A DNA stretch of 64,000 bases from Flavobacterium piscis (GTDB taxonomy: Bacteria > Bacteroidota > Bacteroidia > Flavobacteriales > Flavobacteriaceae), in assembly GCF_001686925.1 (NCBI RefSeq), contig NZ_LVEN01000035.1, positions 62,001 through 126,000 of the forward strand, given 5' to 3'. The notes under the pieces are model-generated. The model was not told the DNA's origin, did no database searches, and saw nothing but the letters and a program-made list of their open reading frames with translations. Every line of letters begins with the position of its first letter. Position 1 is the first letter of the stretch. A program made the position numbers and the translations under genes. Shown here piece by piece: positions 9,301 to 17,333 of this stretch.

Positions 9301-9340
9301 ATTTCAAATTAGTCCGGTATAAATTGGACTAATTTGAAAT
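9301..9340. repeat. Perfect 15-bp hairpin between lipoprotein and OB-fold genes
   Basis: ATTTCAAATTAGTCC (9301-9315) and its exact complement GGACTAATTTGAAAT (9326-9340) flank a 10-nt loop. The hairpin lies 26 bp after the stop of the COG4315-like gene and 67 bp before the next start on the same strand. No long T run follows on the minus strand, so it may be a weak terminator, an attenuator or an mRNA-stabilising stem. Confidence 0.7.
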
Positions 9341-9365
9341 TTCCTTAAAAAAAAATAGACCTTTT

Positions 9366-10241
9366 TTATATCGCCAGCGGAGCATCTTTTATCGCTACCG
9401 GCCAAACTCCAACAGCAGGAAAACTAACTCCTTTATTGGCACCTCGTACGTTTGCATCTTGTCCAAAATAATACAAAGGCCAGCCGTTGTAAACCAATTG
9501 AGATTTCCCAAATACTGTAATAACACTAAATTTAGATTTATCAAGTACAGAAGGAACTACGATTTTATCTGTTTCATAAATTGGCCAAATCGCATTGTTC
9601 GAAAAATCTGCTTTTGTAAAATTGTTTTTCTTGAAATTATCGTTCTTAAAAGTATACAGCGTTATTCCTTTAGCATCTGTAAAATAAGTAGTCAAACCAT
9701 CTCCTTCAGTATAATCTGATTTATAGTTTTTAGTATCATGTCCTACAAGCTGACTTCTTACGATCATAATCGAGTAATCAGGTTTTGCAATAAACCAAAC
9801 ACCGCCAACTCCGTCTCCGGTTGTTTTACCGGCTGCTTCTGCAGTATTGGTTCCGTTTACACTTGGTGCGTAATAATATAAAGGCCATCCTTTATAGGTT
9901 ACTTGTTTTTTGCCGGATGCTGTAGTTATGGTAGCAAAATCTGAAAATGTTAATCCTGTTCCTATTTTATCTGCCGTTAAATTATCTACCACAAAAGCAG
10001 GCCATACAGCTTCACATCCACCAGTACAAGAAGCTTGTCCGTTTGCATCTGTTGAAAAATAGTACAAAGATCTTCCGTCTTTATCAGAAAGATAAGAGCC
10101 TAATGTTGCACTGGTAGAAAGACTTACTTCTTTTTTTACTTCGGCAGTTGGAGTAGTATCATTGTTGTCACTGTTACAGCTTGTAAAAAAAGTTGTCGCT
10201 GCAAGAGCAACAAGGGCGATTTTAATTTGTTTTAATTTCAT
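9366..10241 (-). CDS. COG4315-type repeat lipoprotein
   Basis: Secreted lipoprotein of 291 residues. The start ATG at 10241 gives a proper signal peptide and lipobox (ALAATTFFTSCNS). It contains copies of the 'secreted repeat of unknown function' (Lipoprotein_15, COG4315). The units are 'GRSLYYFSTDANGQ' with 'CTGGCEAVWPAF', 'QVTYKGWPLYYYAP', 'GITLYTFKNDN' with 'NNAIWPIYE', and 'QLVYNGWPLYYFGQ'. The paired Cys in CTGGC and the conserved Trp/Tyr are family hallmarks. The biochemical role is unknown. It is the first gene after the sigma/FecR/receptor block, and a copy of the bipartite motif I propose for that sigma factor lies at 10299-10327. An upstream in-frame ATG at 10295 overlaps that region and is less likely. 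Confidence 0.85.
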   Translation of the reverse strand: MKLKQIKIALVALAATTFFTSCNSDNNDTTPTAEVKKEVSLSTSATLGSYLSDKDGRSLYYFSTDANGQASCTGGCEAVWPAFVVDNLTADKIGTGLTFSDFATITTASGKKQVTYKGWPLYYYAPSVNGTNTAEAAGKTTGDGVGGVWFIAKPDYSIMIVRSQLVGHDTKNYKSDYTEGDGLTTYFTDAKGITLYTFKNDNFKKNNFTKADFSNNAIWPIYETDKIVVPSVLDKSKFSVITVFGKSQLVYNGWPLYYFGQDANVRGANKGVSFPAVGVWPVAIKDAPLAI

Positions 10242-10298
10242 TGTTCTTTTGATTAGGTTAAGGGAGTTATTTTTTCCTCGTTTAATTGGATCCAATAG

Positions 10299-10327
10299 TA
10301 AAACAGCCTTGATGTAGATTACCCTAC
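10299..10327 (-). promoter_or_regulatory. Proposed ECF promoter upstream of the repeat lipoprotein
   Basis: On the minus strand GTAGGGTAA is followed after 13 bases by TGTTTTA. The same two blocks at the same spacing occur at 13856-13884 and 14449-14477. The second block ends 57 bp before the start codon at 10241. I infer that this is the -35/-10 pair of the neighbouring FecI-like sigma factor. Confidence 0.65.
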
Positions 10328-10401
10328 CAAAGAATTATATTTTTTTGAAAAAAAAGTAAAAAAAAAAGTGCAGAAGCCTTAATAAAACAAGATAGTTCAG
10401 G

Positions 10402-12936
10402 CTATAATGAAATCCTAAAACTCAGATTTGGAGTTCTTTGGAGTGAGAATGTTTCGACTTCCTCAATAGAATTTGAAAGTGAACTTACTCTGTAATATTC
10501 GCTGATTTCATTTCGTCTGTTCAGTATATTTAAGATAGAAAGTCCAATTTTATATTGAATTCCCTTTGCCGTTTCCCACTTATAAGTAGACGAAATATTA
10601 ACCTGCGAAAAAATGTGCAAATTGGTATTGTTTGGTTTATTGTAAACCAATACAGGATCCGAAAGATCAATTTGAGAAAGATCCGGTGAAGTTTTTGGCC
10701 TGCCGGAGGACCATTTTGTGCCCAAAGCTATTTTAAAATTATTTTTCTCATAAATTCCTGCCCACGAAACCGTATGCATCAGCTGAAAATTGTTGGGGAA
10801 ACTTGGGTATTCATAATTAGAAAAATGATAATTATTGTGGTTGTACGTATAACTTAACCAGGTTAAAAAATGATTCATTTTTTTCTGAATCAGCATTTCT
10901 GCTCCCCAAACTTCGTAGTTACCAGTTGTTTTAACAAATTCTAACTGGTTCTGAAATCCCTGGCTGGAGGTAGTAATGCCTTTTACTTTTTTATAAAAAC
11001 TTTCGATATCCAGCAGCCAGTCGTTCTTTTTGTAGAATAAATTTAAGGATATCTGCCTGCTTCTCTGAATAGGAATAGTACTGTCATTTGAGGTAATCCA
11101 ACGTCTTTTTTCGATGCCGAAATAATCTTTTTGCAAATCAATAATTTGTTGTGAGTTCTGGCTTTTTAGCTCGCCAAGCAATTCTAAATTCAGGTTTTTA
11201 TTTATGCCGTAACTCAACTGCATGCGCGGTTCTACAATAAATTTCTTAAATTTTTCGATATAATTAATTCGGGTTCCTGCCTTAAAATAGATGCGTGAAA
11301 GTGTATCGTTAAACTTTCCTTCTACAATAAAAGCATGCGTCCTTAATACATCTTTGACTTTACGGTAGAAATCAGGATTGCTTACCTGCTCTAAATTAGT
11401 AATCCCCATTTCGTTAAACTGATAACCATCGTTTAAACTAAATTTAGAGCTAATAATATGGTTGTTTTCTAAATTAACACCATTATTGTTTACTGTATTT
11501 TCCTGAATAACAACCTGATCGCCAAATGTCGTTTTTTGGTTGGCCAAAAGTTCATAAGAAGAGTTATACACATTAATTTTAGTCGTATTAAAGCTGTTCC
11601 AGTTTCTTTTCCATGACAAATTTCCTCCATAATTCTGCTGGCGTAAAACATTGTCTTCAGATCTGTTCATGTCATATATAGTGGCACTTTGAAAAACCTC
11701 CAGATTGTCTTTGATGGTAATTAAATCCAGAATTATTTGGTCTTTACTTCCAATTTTCTGAGCATATTTTAGTGTAGCATCATAAAAACCAAATTTTTTA
11801 TCACTTTGGTAATCAATATTCTGACTTTTAGAAAAATCAGTAATGGTCGTATTTTGAAATACTTTATTAAAATATTCCCTGTACGTTGGTGTTTCTACAA
11901 AATCAGTAATCGATTTACGGGCCGAAATTTCGATATAACTCTTTTTCGAAACATTGTACTTGGCGTAAACATCGGCATTAATCATATTGATTCCTGCGCT
12001 AAAAGCGTTTTTCTCTGTGTTTTCGGCAGTAGAGGAAATAGCCACAACACTAGAAACACTTTCTCCGTAAAAAGCAGAGCTTCCGTTTTTGTAAATCGAA
12101 ATAGTATGTGCCAGATTGGGATTAAAAACAGATATTAAACCAAAAAAATGTCCCGTTTGAAACATTCGTATCCCATTCCATAAAAACAAATTTTGGTCGT
12201 GTGTGCCACCGCGAACATTAATGCTGGAAACACTTTCGTCAATACTGTTTACCCCAGGTATTTGCTGCATGGTCTGCAAAGCATCCGGTTCTATAAGCCC
12301 GGGAAGAATACCAAATTTCTTGGGTTTAATTTCAAATGATCCATCGGTATTTTTTGAAATTCCCGAAGCCAGAATAGCATTGGCTTTTATTTCTTCAAGT
12401 TGTGTAATTTCGGGGTCTAATACTATTTGAATACAATTTTCAGCGTCTGATTTGCCCAACAGAATTCTTTTCGATATAAATCCCACATGACTAATGATTA
12501 ACAGGTTTGCATCGGCTTTGTTACATTCAAAATAGCCTTTTGCATCTGTAGCAATCTGAGCTTTGTTGGCTAAAGTAACATTGGCATTTTCAATAGGTTT
12601 TTTATCTGTACCTGAAAAAACATTACCGCAAATTCGTATTGCTTCTTTCTCTTTTTTATAAATATTAATAAACTGGTTTCCAATATTTTCAAAAGCCAAA
12701 TTCGTTTTTTTTGCCAGATATTGCAATTTTTGCTCCAGCGAAAGTGTTTTTTTTGGTGGTGCTACTTCCAGGCCCGCAACATTATCTTCGGTATAATTAA
12801 AATTTACCTGATGCTGTTGTTCTATTTCAATTAATATCTTTTTTAAGGGTATAGCATTTCCTTTGTTCTGAGCAGAAAGATTCAGAACAAGAAAAAAAAT
12901 CAAAATCAAAAAATGAAATGGTTTGGGGCGCAGCAT
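10402..12936 (-). CDS. TonB-dependent outer membrane receptor with N-terminal STN signalling domain
   Basis: An 844-residue receptor. After a signal peptide (ending LNLSAQ) comes a secretin/TonB N-terminal (STN) domain (about 22-90: 'ILIEIEQQHQVNFNYTEDN', 'LEQKLQYLAKKTNLAFENI'). A carboxypeptidase-like regulatory domain (about 100-180), a plug (about 205-310; 'QIPGVNSIDESVSSINVRGG') and a C-terminal barrel ending in 'NLSFRISL' follow. The STN domain is the part that contacts a FecR protein to signal ligand binding. The fecR stop directly abuts this start codon, with no gap. The ligand is unknown; a metal or haem complex is possible. Confidence 0.9.
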   Translation of the reverse strand: MLRPKPFHFLILIFFLVLNLSAQNKGNAIPLKKILIEIEQQHQVNFNYTEDNVAGLEVAPPKKTLSLEQKLQYLAKKTNLAFENIGNQFINIYKKEKEAIRICGNVFSGTDKKPIENANVTLANKAQIATDAKGYFECNKADANLLIISHVGFISKRILLGKSDAENCIQIVLDPEITQLEEIKANAILASGISKNTDGSFEIKPKKFGILPGLIEPDALQTMQQIPGVNSIDESVSSINVRGGTHDQNLFLWNGIRMFQTGHFFGLISVFNPNLAHTISIYKNGSSAFYGESVSSVVAISSTAENTEKNAFSAGINMINADVYAKYNVSKKSYIEISARKSITDFVETPTYREYFNKVFQNTTITDFSKSQNIDYQSDKKFGFYDATLKYAQKIGSKDQIILDLITIKDNLEVFQSATIYDMNRSEDNVLRQQNYGGNLSWKRNWNSFNTTKINVYNSSYELLANQKTTFGDQVVIQENTVNNNGVNLENNHIISSKFSLNDGYQFNEMGITNLEQVSNPDFYRKVKDVLRTHAFIVEGKFNDTLSRIYFKAGTRINYIEKFKKFIVEPRMQLSYGINKNLNLELLGELKSQNSQQIIDLQKDYFGIEKRRWITSNDSTIPIQRSRQISLNLFYKKNDWLLDIESFYKKVKGITTSSQGFQNQLEFVKTTGNYEVWGAEMLIQKKMNHFLTWLSYTYNHNNYHFSNYEYPSFPNNFQLMHTVSWAGIYEKNNFKIALGTKWSSGRPKTSPDLSQIDLSDPVLVYNKPNNTNLHIFSQVNISSTYKWETAKGIQYKIGLSILNILNRRNEISEYYRVSSLSNSIEEVETFSLQRTPNLSFRISL

Positions 12937-13836
12937 TTATTTTTTGTCAAATATTATTTTATTGTTTGCCACTTTTTTTGCTTCTAAATGATAGGTTGTG
13001 CTAATGATATTTAAAGCTACATTCAAATCATTAGTAGGTAATTTTCCGGTAAACAGCGAAGTAGTATCTTTCGAGTTTAATTCTATAGTAATATTGTATT
13101 GTCTTTCCAATTCGTCTAACAAACTTTTAATGTTTTCTTTATTAAAACAAATTTGATTGTCGATCCATTCTGGCTTAGAAGACTTAACGGGAGTACTGAA
13201 TTGTTTTCCATTTTCGAAAGTAACGCTTTCTCCGCGTGTTAAAATGATTTGTGCATTGCCGTAATTTACTTTTACACGTCCTTCATAACAAATGACATCA
13301 AATCTATTTTTTCTGGCTTTCACATTAAACTGAGTTCCTAATACGGATACTTTACCCAGACTGGTCTGTACTTCAAACTTTTTACCTTTGGCTACTCTAA
13401 AATAAGCTTCGCCTTGTAGTTCCAGATGCCTGTTGTTGTCCCAGTTCCATTTTTTATAATTGATTTCAGAACCTGAATTTAACACTACTTCAGAATTATC
13501 CGGAAGCGAAAAAGTACTTCTTTCTCCAAAATTGGCTGTTTGAATTTGTGGCACAAAATTTTTGACAGCAAAAGTAACTCCCAGTGCCAGAACAAAAATA
13601 GCGGCCGCACGAAAGATCCAATTTTGAGATAACGGAATCACTTTTGGAGTTTCTTTTTTCTGTTTAAGAATGTTGGCTAAAATAGTATTTTCATCCATAT
13701 CATCTACTTCAAGATGAGCGGTGTAGTTCTTTATTTTTTGGTATTTTTCGAAATCCGGACTAGCTTTAAATTCAGCTAATTCTTGTTCTGATAAATCATC
13801 GCTGAGCCATTTGGCCAATAAGTGATTTTTTTTCAT
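12937..13836 (-). CDS. FecR-family anti-sigma factor
   Basis: A protein of 299 residues. The cytoplasmic N-terminal part has the 'LLAKWLSDDLSEQELAEFKAS' pattern. One membrane segment follows (about 72-90, 'NWIFRAAAIFVLALGVTFAV'), then a periplasmic FecR domain ('FSLPDNSEVVLNSGSEINY', 'EGRVKVNYGNAQIILTRGES') and a C-terminal DUF4974 region ('LLDELERQYNITIELNS'). In this family the protein holds or activates its ECF sigma factor in response to a loaded TonB receptor. Its start lies 50 bp after the sigma gene, and a copy of the bipartite motif fills that gap. Confidence 0.92.
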   Translation of the reverse strand: MKKNHLLAKWLSDDLSEQELAEFKASPDFEKYQKIKNYTAHLEVDDMDENTILANILKQKKETPKVIPLSQNWIFRAAAIFVLALGVTFAVKNFVPQIQTANFGERSTFSLPDNSEVVLNSGSEINYKKWNWDNNRHLELQGEAYFRVAKGKKFEVQTSLGKVSVLGTQFNVKARKNRFDVICYEGRVKVNYGNAQIILTRGESVTFENGKQFSTPVKSSKPEWIDNQICFNKENIKSLLDELERQYNITIELNSKDTTSLFTGKLPTNDLNVALNIISTTYHLEAKKVANNKIIFDKK

Positions 13837-13855
13837 TGTATTGGTATTATATTGT

Positions 13856-13884
13856 TAAAACAATTAAAATTAATTTTACCCTAC
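13856..13884 (-). promoter_or_regulatory. Proposed ECF promoter upstream of fecR and the TonB receptor
   Basis: On the minus strand GTAGGGTAA, 13 bases, then TGTTTTA, ending 19 bp before the fecR ATG. The block extends to AAGTAGGGTAAAA, which is 13-bp identical to the plus-strand copy at 14447-14459 on the other side of the sigma gene. Confidence 0.7.
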
Positions 13885-13886
13885 TT

Positions 13887-14402
13887 TTATAGATCAATTT
13901 CTTTACGTAAACTTAATAAAGCCAGATGAATGCGTTTTTCTACGGCTTTTACGCTAATATTTAAATCCAGTGCAATTTCGCTGTATTTTTTGCCGTCAAT
14001 GCGGTGCATTAAAAAAGCTGTACGTTGTTTTTCATTGAGTTTTTCAATGGCTTTCAAGAGCTTTGTTTGAAATTGCTTTTCTTCGAGGATATACTCCGGA
14101 TTTTCGTTTGTTTTATCCAAACCGGTAAAGTTTTTTTCATACCGCAAAACCACTTTTTGATGTGCAATTTGGTTCAGGCTGCTATTGTTTGCAATAGTAT
14201 AAATATACGATTTCGCTTTTTCCAGCGGAACAGCACTGCAATTTTGCCAAAGTTTTACAAAGGCTTCCTGCGCCAGATCTTCGGCCTGTTGCATATTGCC
14301 AAATTTGTAAAAAAGAAAATTTCGAAGCGACTTGATCTGACTTTTAAAAAAAGACGAAAAAATCAGTTCATCACAGGTATTTGATTCGTTTTTATTTGGC
14401 AT
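13887..14402 (-). CDS. ECF RNA polymerase sigma factor, FecI-like
   Basis: A protein of 171 residues with sigma region 2 ('FLFYKFGNMQQAEDLAQEAF', about 29-55) and region 4 ('LNEKQRTAFLMHRIDGKKYS', with the helix-turn-helix 'SEIALDLNISVKAVEKRIH'). It heads the sigma/FecR/TonB-receptor block, the classic FecI-FecR-FecA arrangement for surface signalling. A housekeeping-type TACTTTTG element lies at 14425-14432 just upstream on its own strand. The sigma gene therefore seems to use the ordinary promoter, while its proposed targets carry GTAGGGTAA-N13-TGTTTTA. Confidence 0.93.
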   Translation of the reverse strand: MPNKNESNTCDELIFSSFFKSQIKSLRNFLFYKFGNMQQAEDLAQEAFVKLWQNCSAVPLEKAKSYIYTIANNSSLNQIAHQKVVLRYEKNFTGLDKTNENPEYILEEKQFQTKLLKAIEKLNEKQRTAFLMHRIDGKKYSEIALDLNISVKAVEKRIHLALLSLRKEIDL

Positions 14403-14424
14403 TTATCTCTTAATTTGGAATGTG

Positions 14425-14432
14425 CAAAAGTA
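14425..14432 (-). promoter_or_regulatory. Housekeeping -7 element of the sigma factor gene
   Basis: TACTTTTG on the minus strand fits the Bacteroidota -7 consensus TAnnTTTG. It is 22 bp before the ATG at 14402. No clean TTTG -33 element sits at the ideal distance. Confidence 0.5.
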
Positions 14433-14448
14433 TTTGTTTTTAATTCAA

Positions 14449-14477
14449 GTAGGGTAAAAGAAGAACTTATTGTTTTA
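14449..14477 (+). promoter_or_regulatory. Proposed ECF promoter for the divergent lipoprotein gene
   Basis: The plus strand reads GTAGGGTAA, 13 bases, TGTTTTA, the third copy with identical spacing. It points away from the sigma gene toward the lipoprotein gene starting at 14599, so that gene is a candidate member of the regulon. Confidence 0.6.
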
Positions 14478-14598
14478 TAAAAGTATAAATGCTATTACCA
14501 TTTGATAATTTAGTATAAAGATTAAAATGAAAACCCTGATGTCGAATTTATTAAAAACTAGTTTCTTTAAATTTTATTACATTTGTGAAAATCTAAAT

Positions 14599-15618
14599 AT
14601 GTTCCCTTTTAAAAAATATTTATCAATTGCCGTTGTTCTGCTCTTGCTGTCTTGTCAAAGTGAGATAGATGAGGGAGATTATAATGTGCAGGGAACAATT
14701 ACAAATGTTTCTCCGCTTACGTCCTATCTGCAAAGGGTTGCTATGGTGCCTACAGTACAGGATAATATCATAGACGGATCTAGTTATTGTACAATAAAAT
14801 TACCCTATACGGTTACGGTAAACAGCCAGCAAATCGCACTAAGTACTACAGCTGATTATCAAAAAGTACTGGATAATATCAATGCAAGTACTTATGATGA
14901 TGATATTGTAAGAATAGATTTTCCGGTAACAATGGTGTACTATAATTACATCGAAAAACTGATTCCTAATGAAGCGGATTTTAATACCTTAATTGATTAT
15001 TGGAATATGTATCCTGATCTTTTATCCAAAATTAATGGACTAAAGATCAACTATCCCATTACGATTAATACTTACAACAGTGCCAATCAAATGGCAAGTT
15101 CAGTTTCTATTATAAGTGATCAGGCTTTTTTTAATTTTATAAAAAATCTAAACAGCAGTCAGTATATTTCATTAAAATATCCTATTTCGGTAGCAGATTA
15201 TAATGATCAGCCTAAATCAATTAATACTAATTTAGAATTCGAAAATGCCATAAAATATGCTATTGATTACTGCCCGGAAAACAATATTGTTTCGCTGGAT
15301 TTTGCAGCAACCATAACAAAAGGTTCCTGGATAATTCCTTATTATTTTTATGATTCAGATAAAACGTTCTTTTACAACGGGTATTCGTTTGTTTTTAAAA
15401 GTGATAAATCTGTAATAGCTACAAAAGGGGCCATGTCTGAAACAGGTCAATGGGAAACTAGCGTACAGAATAACGTTCGCGAATTGAAACTCACTTTTAG
15501 CACTGAATTAATGGGTAAATTAAATCATAGCTGGAAACTTTTTGAATTTAATAATTCGCAAATAAGATTACGCGATGTAAGCAATAGCACACAGTATCTT
15601 TATTTCGAAAAAAAATAA
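14599..15618 (+). CDS. Hypothetical lipoprotein with internal repeats
   Basis: A lipoprotein of 339 residues; I do not recognise the family with certainty. The start at 14599 gives a lipobox signal peptide (LSIAVVLLLLSCQS). The body has three related units of roughly 80-90 residues, each with a '(I/L)(K/N)YP(I/V/Y)(T/S)V' strand, an index-like 'DYQKVLDNINAS / FFNFIKNLNSSQ / FENAIKYAIDYC' helix and 'VRIDFPVTM / ISLKYPISV / VSLDFAATI'. The last part ('TFFYNGYSFVFKSDKSVIAT ... WKLFEFNNSQIRLRD') resembles lipocalin-like strand pairs. An upstream ATG at 14527 would place the hydrophobic stretch too deep. A proposed ECF promoter lies at 14449-14477, giving a leader of about 110 nt. Confidence 0.8.
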   Translation: MFPFKKYLSIAVVLLLLSCQSEIDEGDYNVQGTITNVSPLTSYLQRVAMVPTVQDNIIDGSSYCTIKLPYTVTVNSQQIALSTTADYQKVLDNINASTYDDDIVRIDFPVTMVYYNYIEKLIPNEADFNTLIDYWNMYPDLLSKINGLKINYPITINTYNSANQMASSVSIISDQAFFNFIKNLNSSQYISLKYPISVADYNDQPKSINTNLEFENAIKYAIDYCPENNIVSLDFAATITKGSWIIPYYFYDSDKTFFYNGYSFVFKSDKSVIATKGAMSETGQWETSVQNNVRELKLTFSTELMGKLNHSWKLFEFNNSQIRLRDVSNSTQYLYFEKK

Positions 15619-15629
15619 AAATCAATTGG

Positions 15630-17033
15630 TTATAAACTAATTGATGGATGAAGGCCTGACTTTTTTTTGGGTATTTGCAAAGGCAAAGTAAACTTAAAAG
15701 TACTGCCTTTTCCTAATTCGCTTTCGGCCCAGATTTTACCTTTATGTTTGTCTATAAATTCACGGCAAAGTAGTAATCCCATTCCGCTTCCTATTTCATT
15801 ATCTGTTCCTCTGCGGATCACTTTTCCGTTGATTTTAAATAATTTTTCTTTGATCAAATCAGGAATTCCAATGCCATTATCGGTTATTGATATTTCGGCA
15901 TTTTGATGTTTCTTTTGCACCTTAACTGCAATTTTACCATTTTCGCCAGTAAATTTAATCGCATTATTCAGCAAGTTGCGTACAATTGTGTCGATCATAT
16001 TTTTATCTGCTTCAATTTCTACTTTTTCAGTGGATTCAAACAAAAGATCGATATTTTTATTAAGTGCTGCATTTTGATTGAGTTCTATATTTTGGGTAAT
16101 TAATTCGTTCAGGGTAATTTTTTCGGGACTGTATTCCAACATTCCGTTTTGTGCTCTGGACCACTCTAATAGATTGTCCAGTAATTTGTAAATATTTTTA
16201 TTGGATTGATGGAGCACTTCTACAATTTCGTTAATTGCTGCAAGGTTGCTTTCTTTTACATCCTCTATCAATAGTTTTGAAAGTGCTACTGATGAGCCCA
16301 ATGGACCTCTTAAATCATGGGCAATTATAGAAAAAAAGATGTTTTTATCGTCTAAAAGTTTCTGAATTTTAAGGTCTTGTTTTTCCTTAATCAATAATAA
16401 AAATCCAACTGTACCAATAAGAGCAAATAAAAATAAGCTTATACTGTACAAAAGGTCTAACGTACTATTGACAAAAAATAAATTTTGCGGATTAAAATAA
16501 CAGTAAATAGCCCTTACAAATAGCAAAACTTCAAATCCGGCGTAGCAAAGCGCATAGAAATTTCGGAAAAAATTATACCTGTTTTCGTTAAAATGACTGA
16601 TTGTTGGAGGCAAATAAATAGCAAATATTCCCAGTAGCATTATTAAAATACGGGTATTTACTGCCGCCTCAAATAGTATTGCAGCATTGAATATGACAGC
16701 TGCAATAATAGTAATGCCTATTTGCAATTGATAACGTTTCTTTGATTTTATCCTAAGCGATGCCAGCATGGCGATCGTTTCATAAAAACAGGCTATAAAA
16801 ATGATCGTATTGGCAATATTTACTGAGATAAAATCAGGTATAACGTTTCTTAAAAGAATGAGTATCCAGCCAACGGTTAATAGTAATTTTGCACGGCCAA
16901 AATGATTTAAAATTTTCTTGCTGTCACTTGTAGCATTGGAAAATGAATAGCTAAAAATGATAATAGATATAAATAAATTTTCAAGAAAAAATAATATAAC
17001 TGTATTTGGATCTAATGGTAAGAATTTGAACAT
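15630..17033 (-). CDS. Membrane sensor histidine kinase (orphan)
   Basis: A protein of 467 residues. About seven membrane segments fill residues 10-215. The kinase core follows: H-box 'FFSIIAHDLRGPLGSSVALS', N-box 'NMIDTIVRNLLNNAIKFT', G1 'ITDNGIGIPD' and G2 'IGSGMGLLLCREF'. The region between segment 7 and the H-box is short, with no PAS or HAMP domain. No response regulator lies next to it, so its partner must be elsewhere. It converges with the lipoprotein gene, with only 11 bp between the stops. The signal sensed is probably membrane-borne, which is inference. Confidence 0.88.
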   Translation of the reverse strand: MFKFLPLDPNTVILFFLENLFISIIIFSYSFSNATSDSKKILNHFGRAKLLLTVGWILILLRNVIPDFISVNIANTIIFIACFYETIAMLASLRIKSKKRYQLQIGITIIAAVIFNAAILFEAAVNTRILIMLLGIFAIYLPPTISHFNENRYNFFRNFYALCYAGFEVLLFVRAIYCYFNPQNLFFVNSTLDLLYSISLFLFALIGTVGFLLLIKEKQDLKIQKLLDDKNIFFSIIAHDLRGPLGSSVALSKLLIEDVKESNLAAINEIVEVLHQSNKNIYKLLDNLLEWSRAQNGMLEYSPEKITLNELITQNIELNQNAALNKNIDLLFESTEKVEIEADKNMIDTIVRNLLNNAIKFTGENGKIAVKVQKKHQNAEISITDNGIGIPDLIKEKLFKINGKVIRRGTDNEIGSGMGLLLCREFIDKHKGKIWAESELGKGSTFKFTLPLQIPKKKSGLHPSISL

Positions 17034-17333
17034 TATATATTGGGGGTTATTAGAAGAACTTGTAAGTGAAACGCCTTATTATTAGCTAAAATCTTTCCCG
17101 AAGTTTCGAGTATTTTACAACATTCATTAATAGATTTATTACAATAGAATTTCTCTATTTTTAATACAATGAAGCTGCAAAAATCCCGCTAAATCAGGTT
17201 GTAAATTTCAATATTCAAACAGGATAACATTTAATTAAACAAGATTTAAATGTCCTGAATAAGACTTTAATGTCCTTTTTTAATAATTGTTTGAAGAAGA
17301 AGCGTAAATAAATTTGAAGCAAAAAAATACTTT
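17034..17333. other. Divergent promoter region, kinase and phosphatase
   Basis: A 300-bp non-coding gap. TAAATTTG at 17309-17316, with ATTG 19 bp upstream (17286-17289), fits a Bacteroidota promoter for the phosphatase and leaves a short leader. Near-repeats AAATGTCCTGAATAAGACTT and TTTAATGTCCTTTTT (17250-17282) may be regulatory. I see no RNA gene. Confidence 0.5.

Noticed and set aside
15619..15646. Hairpin ATCAATT/AATTGAT between convergent genes
   Set aside because: The stem is only 7 bp with a mismatch and partly overlaps coding sequence, so I did not call it a terminator.
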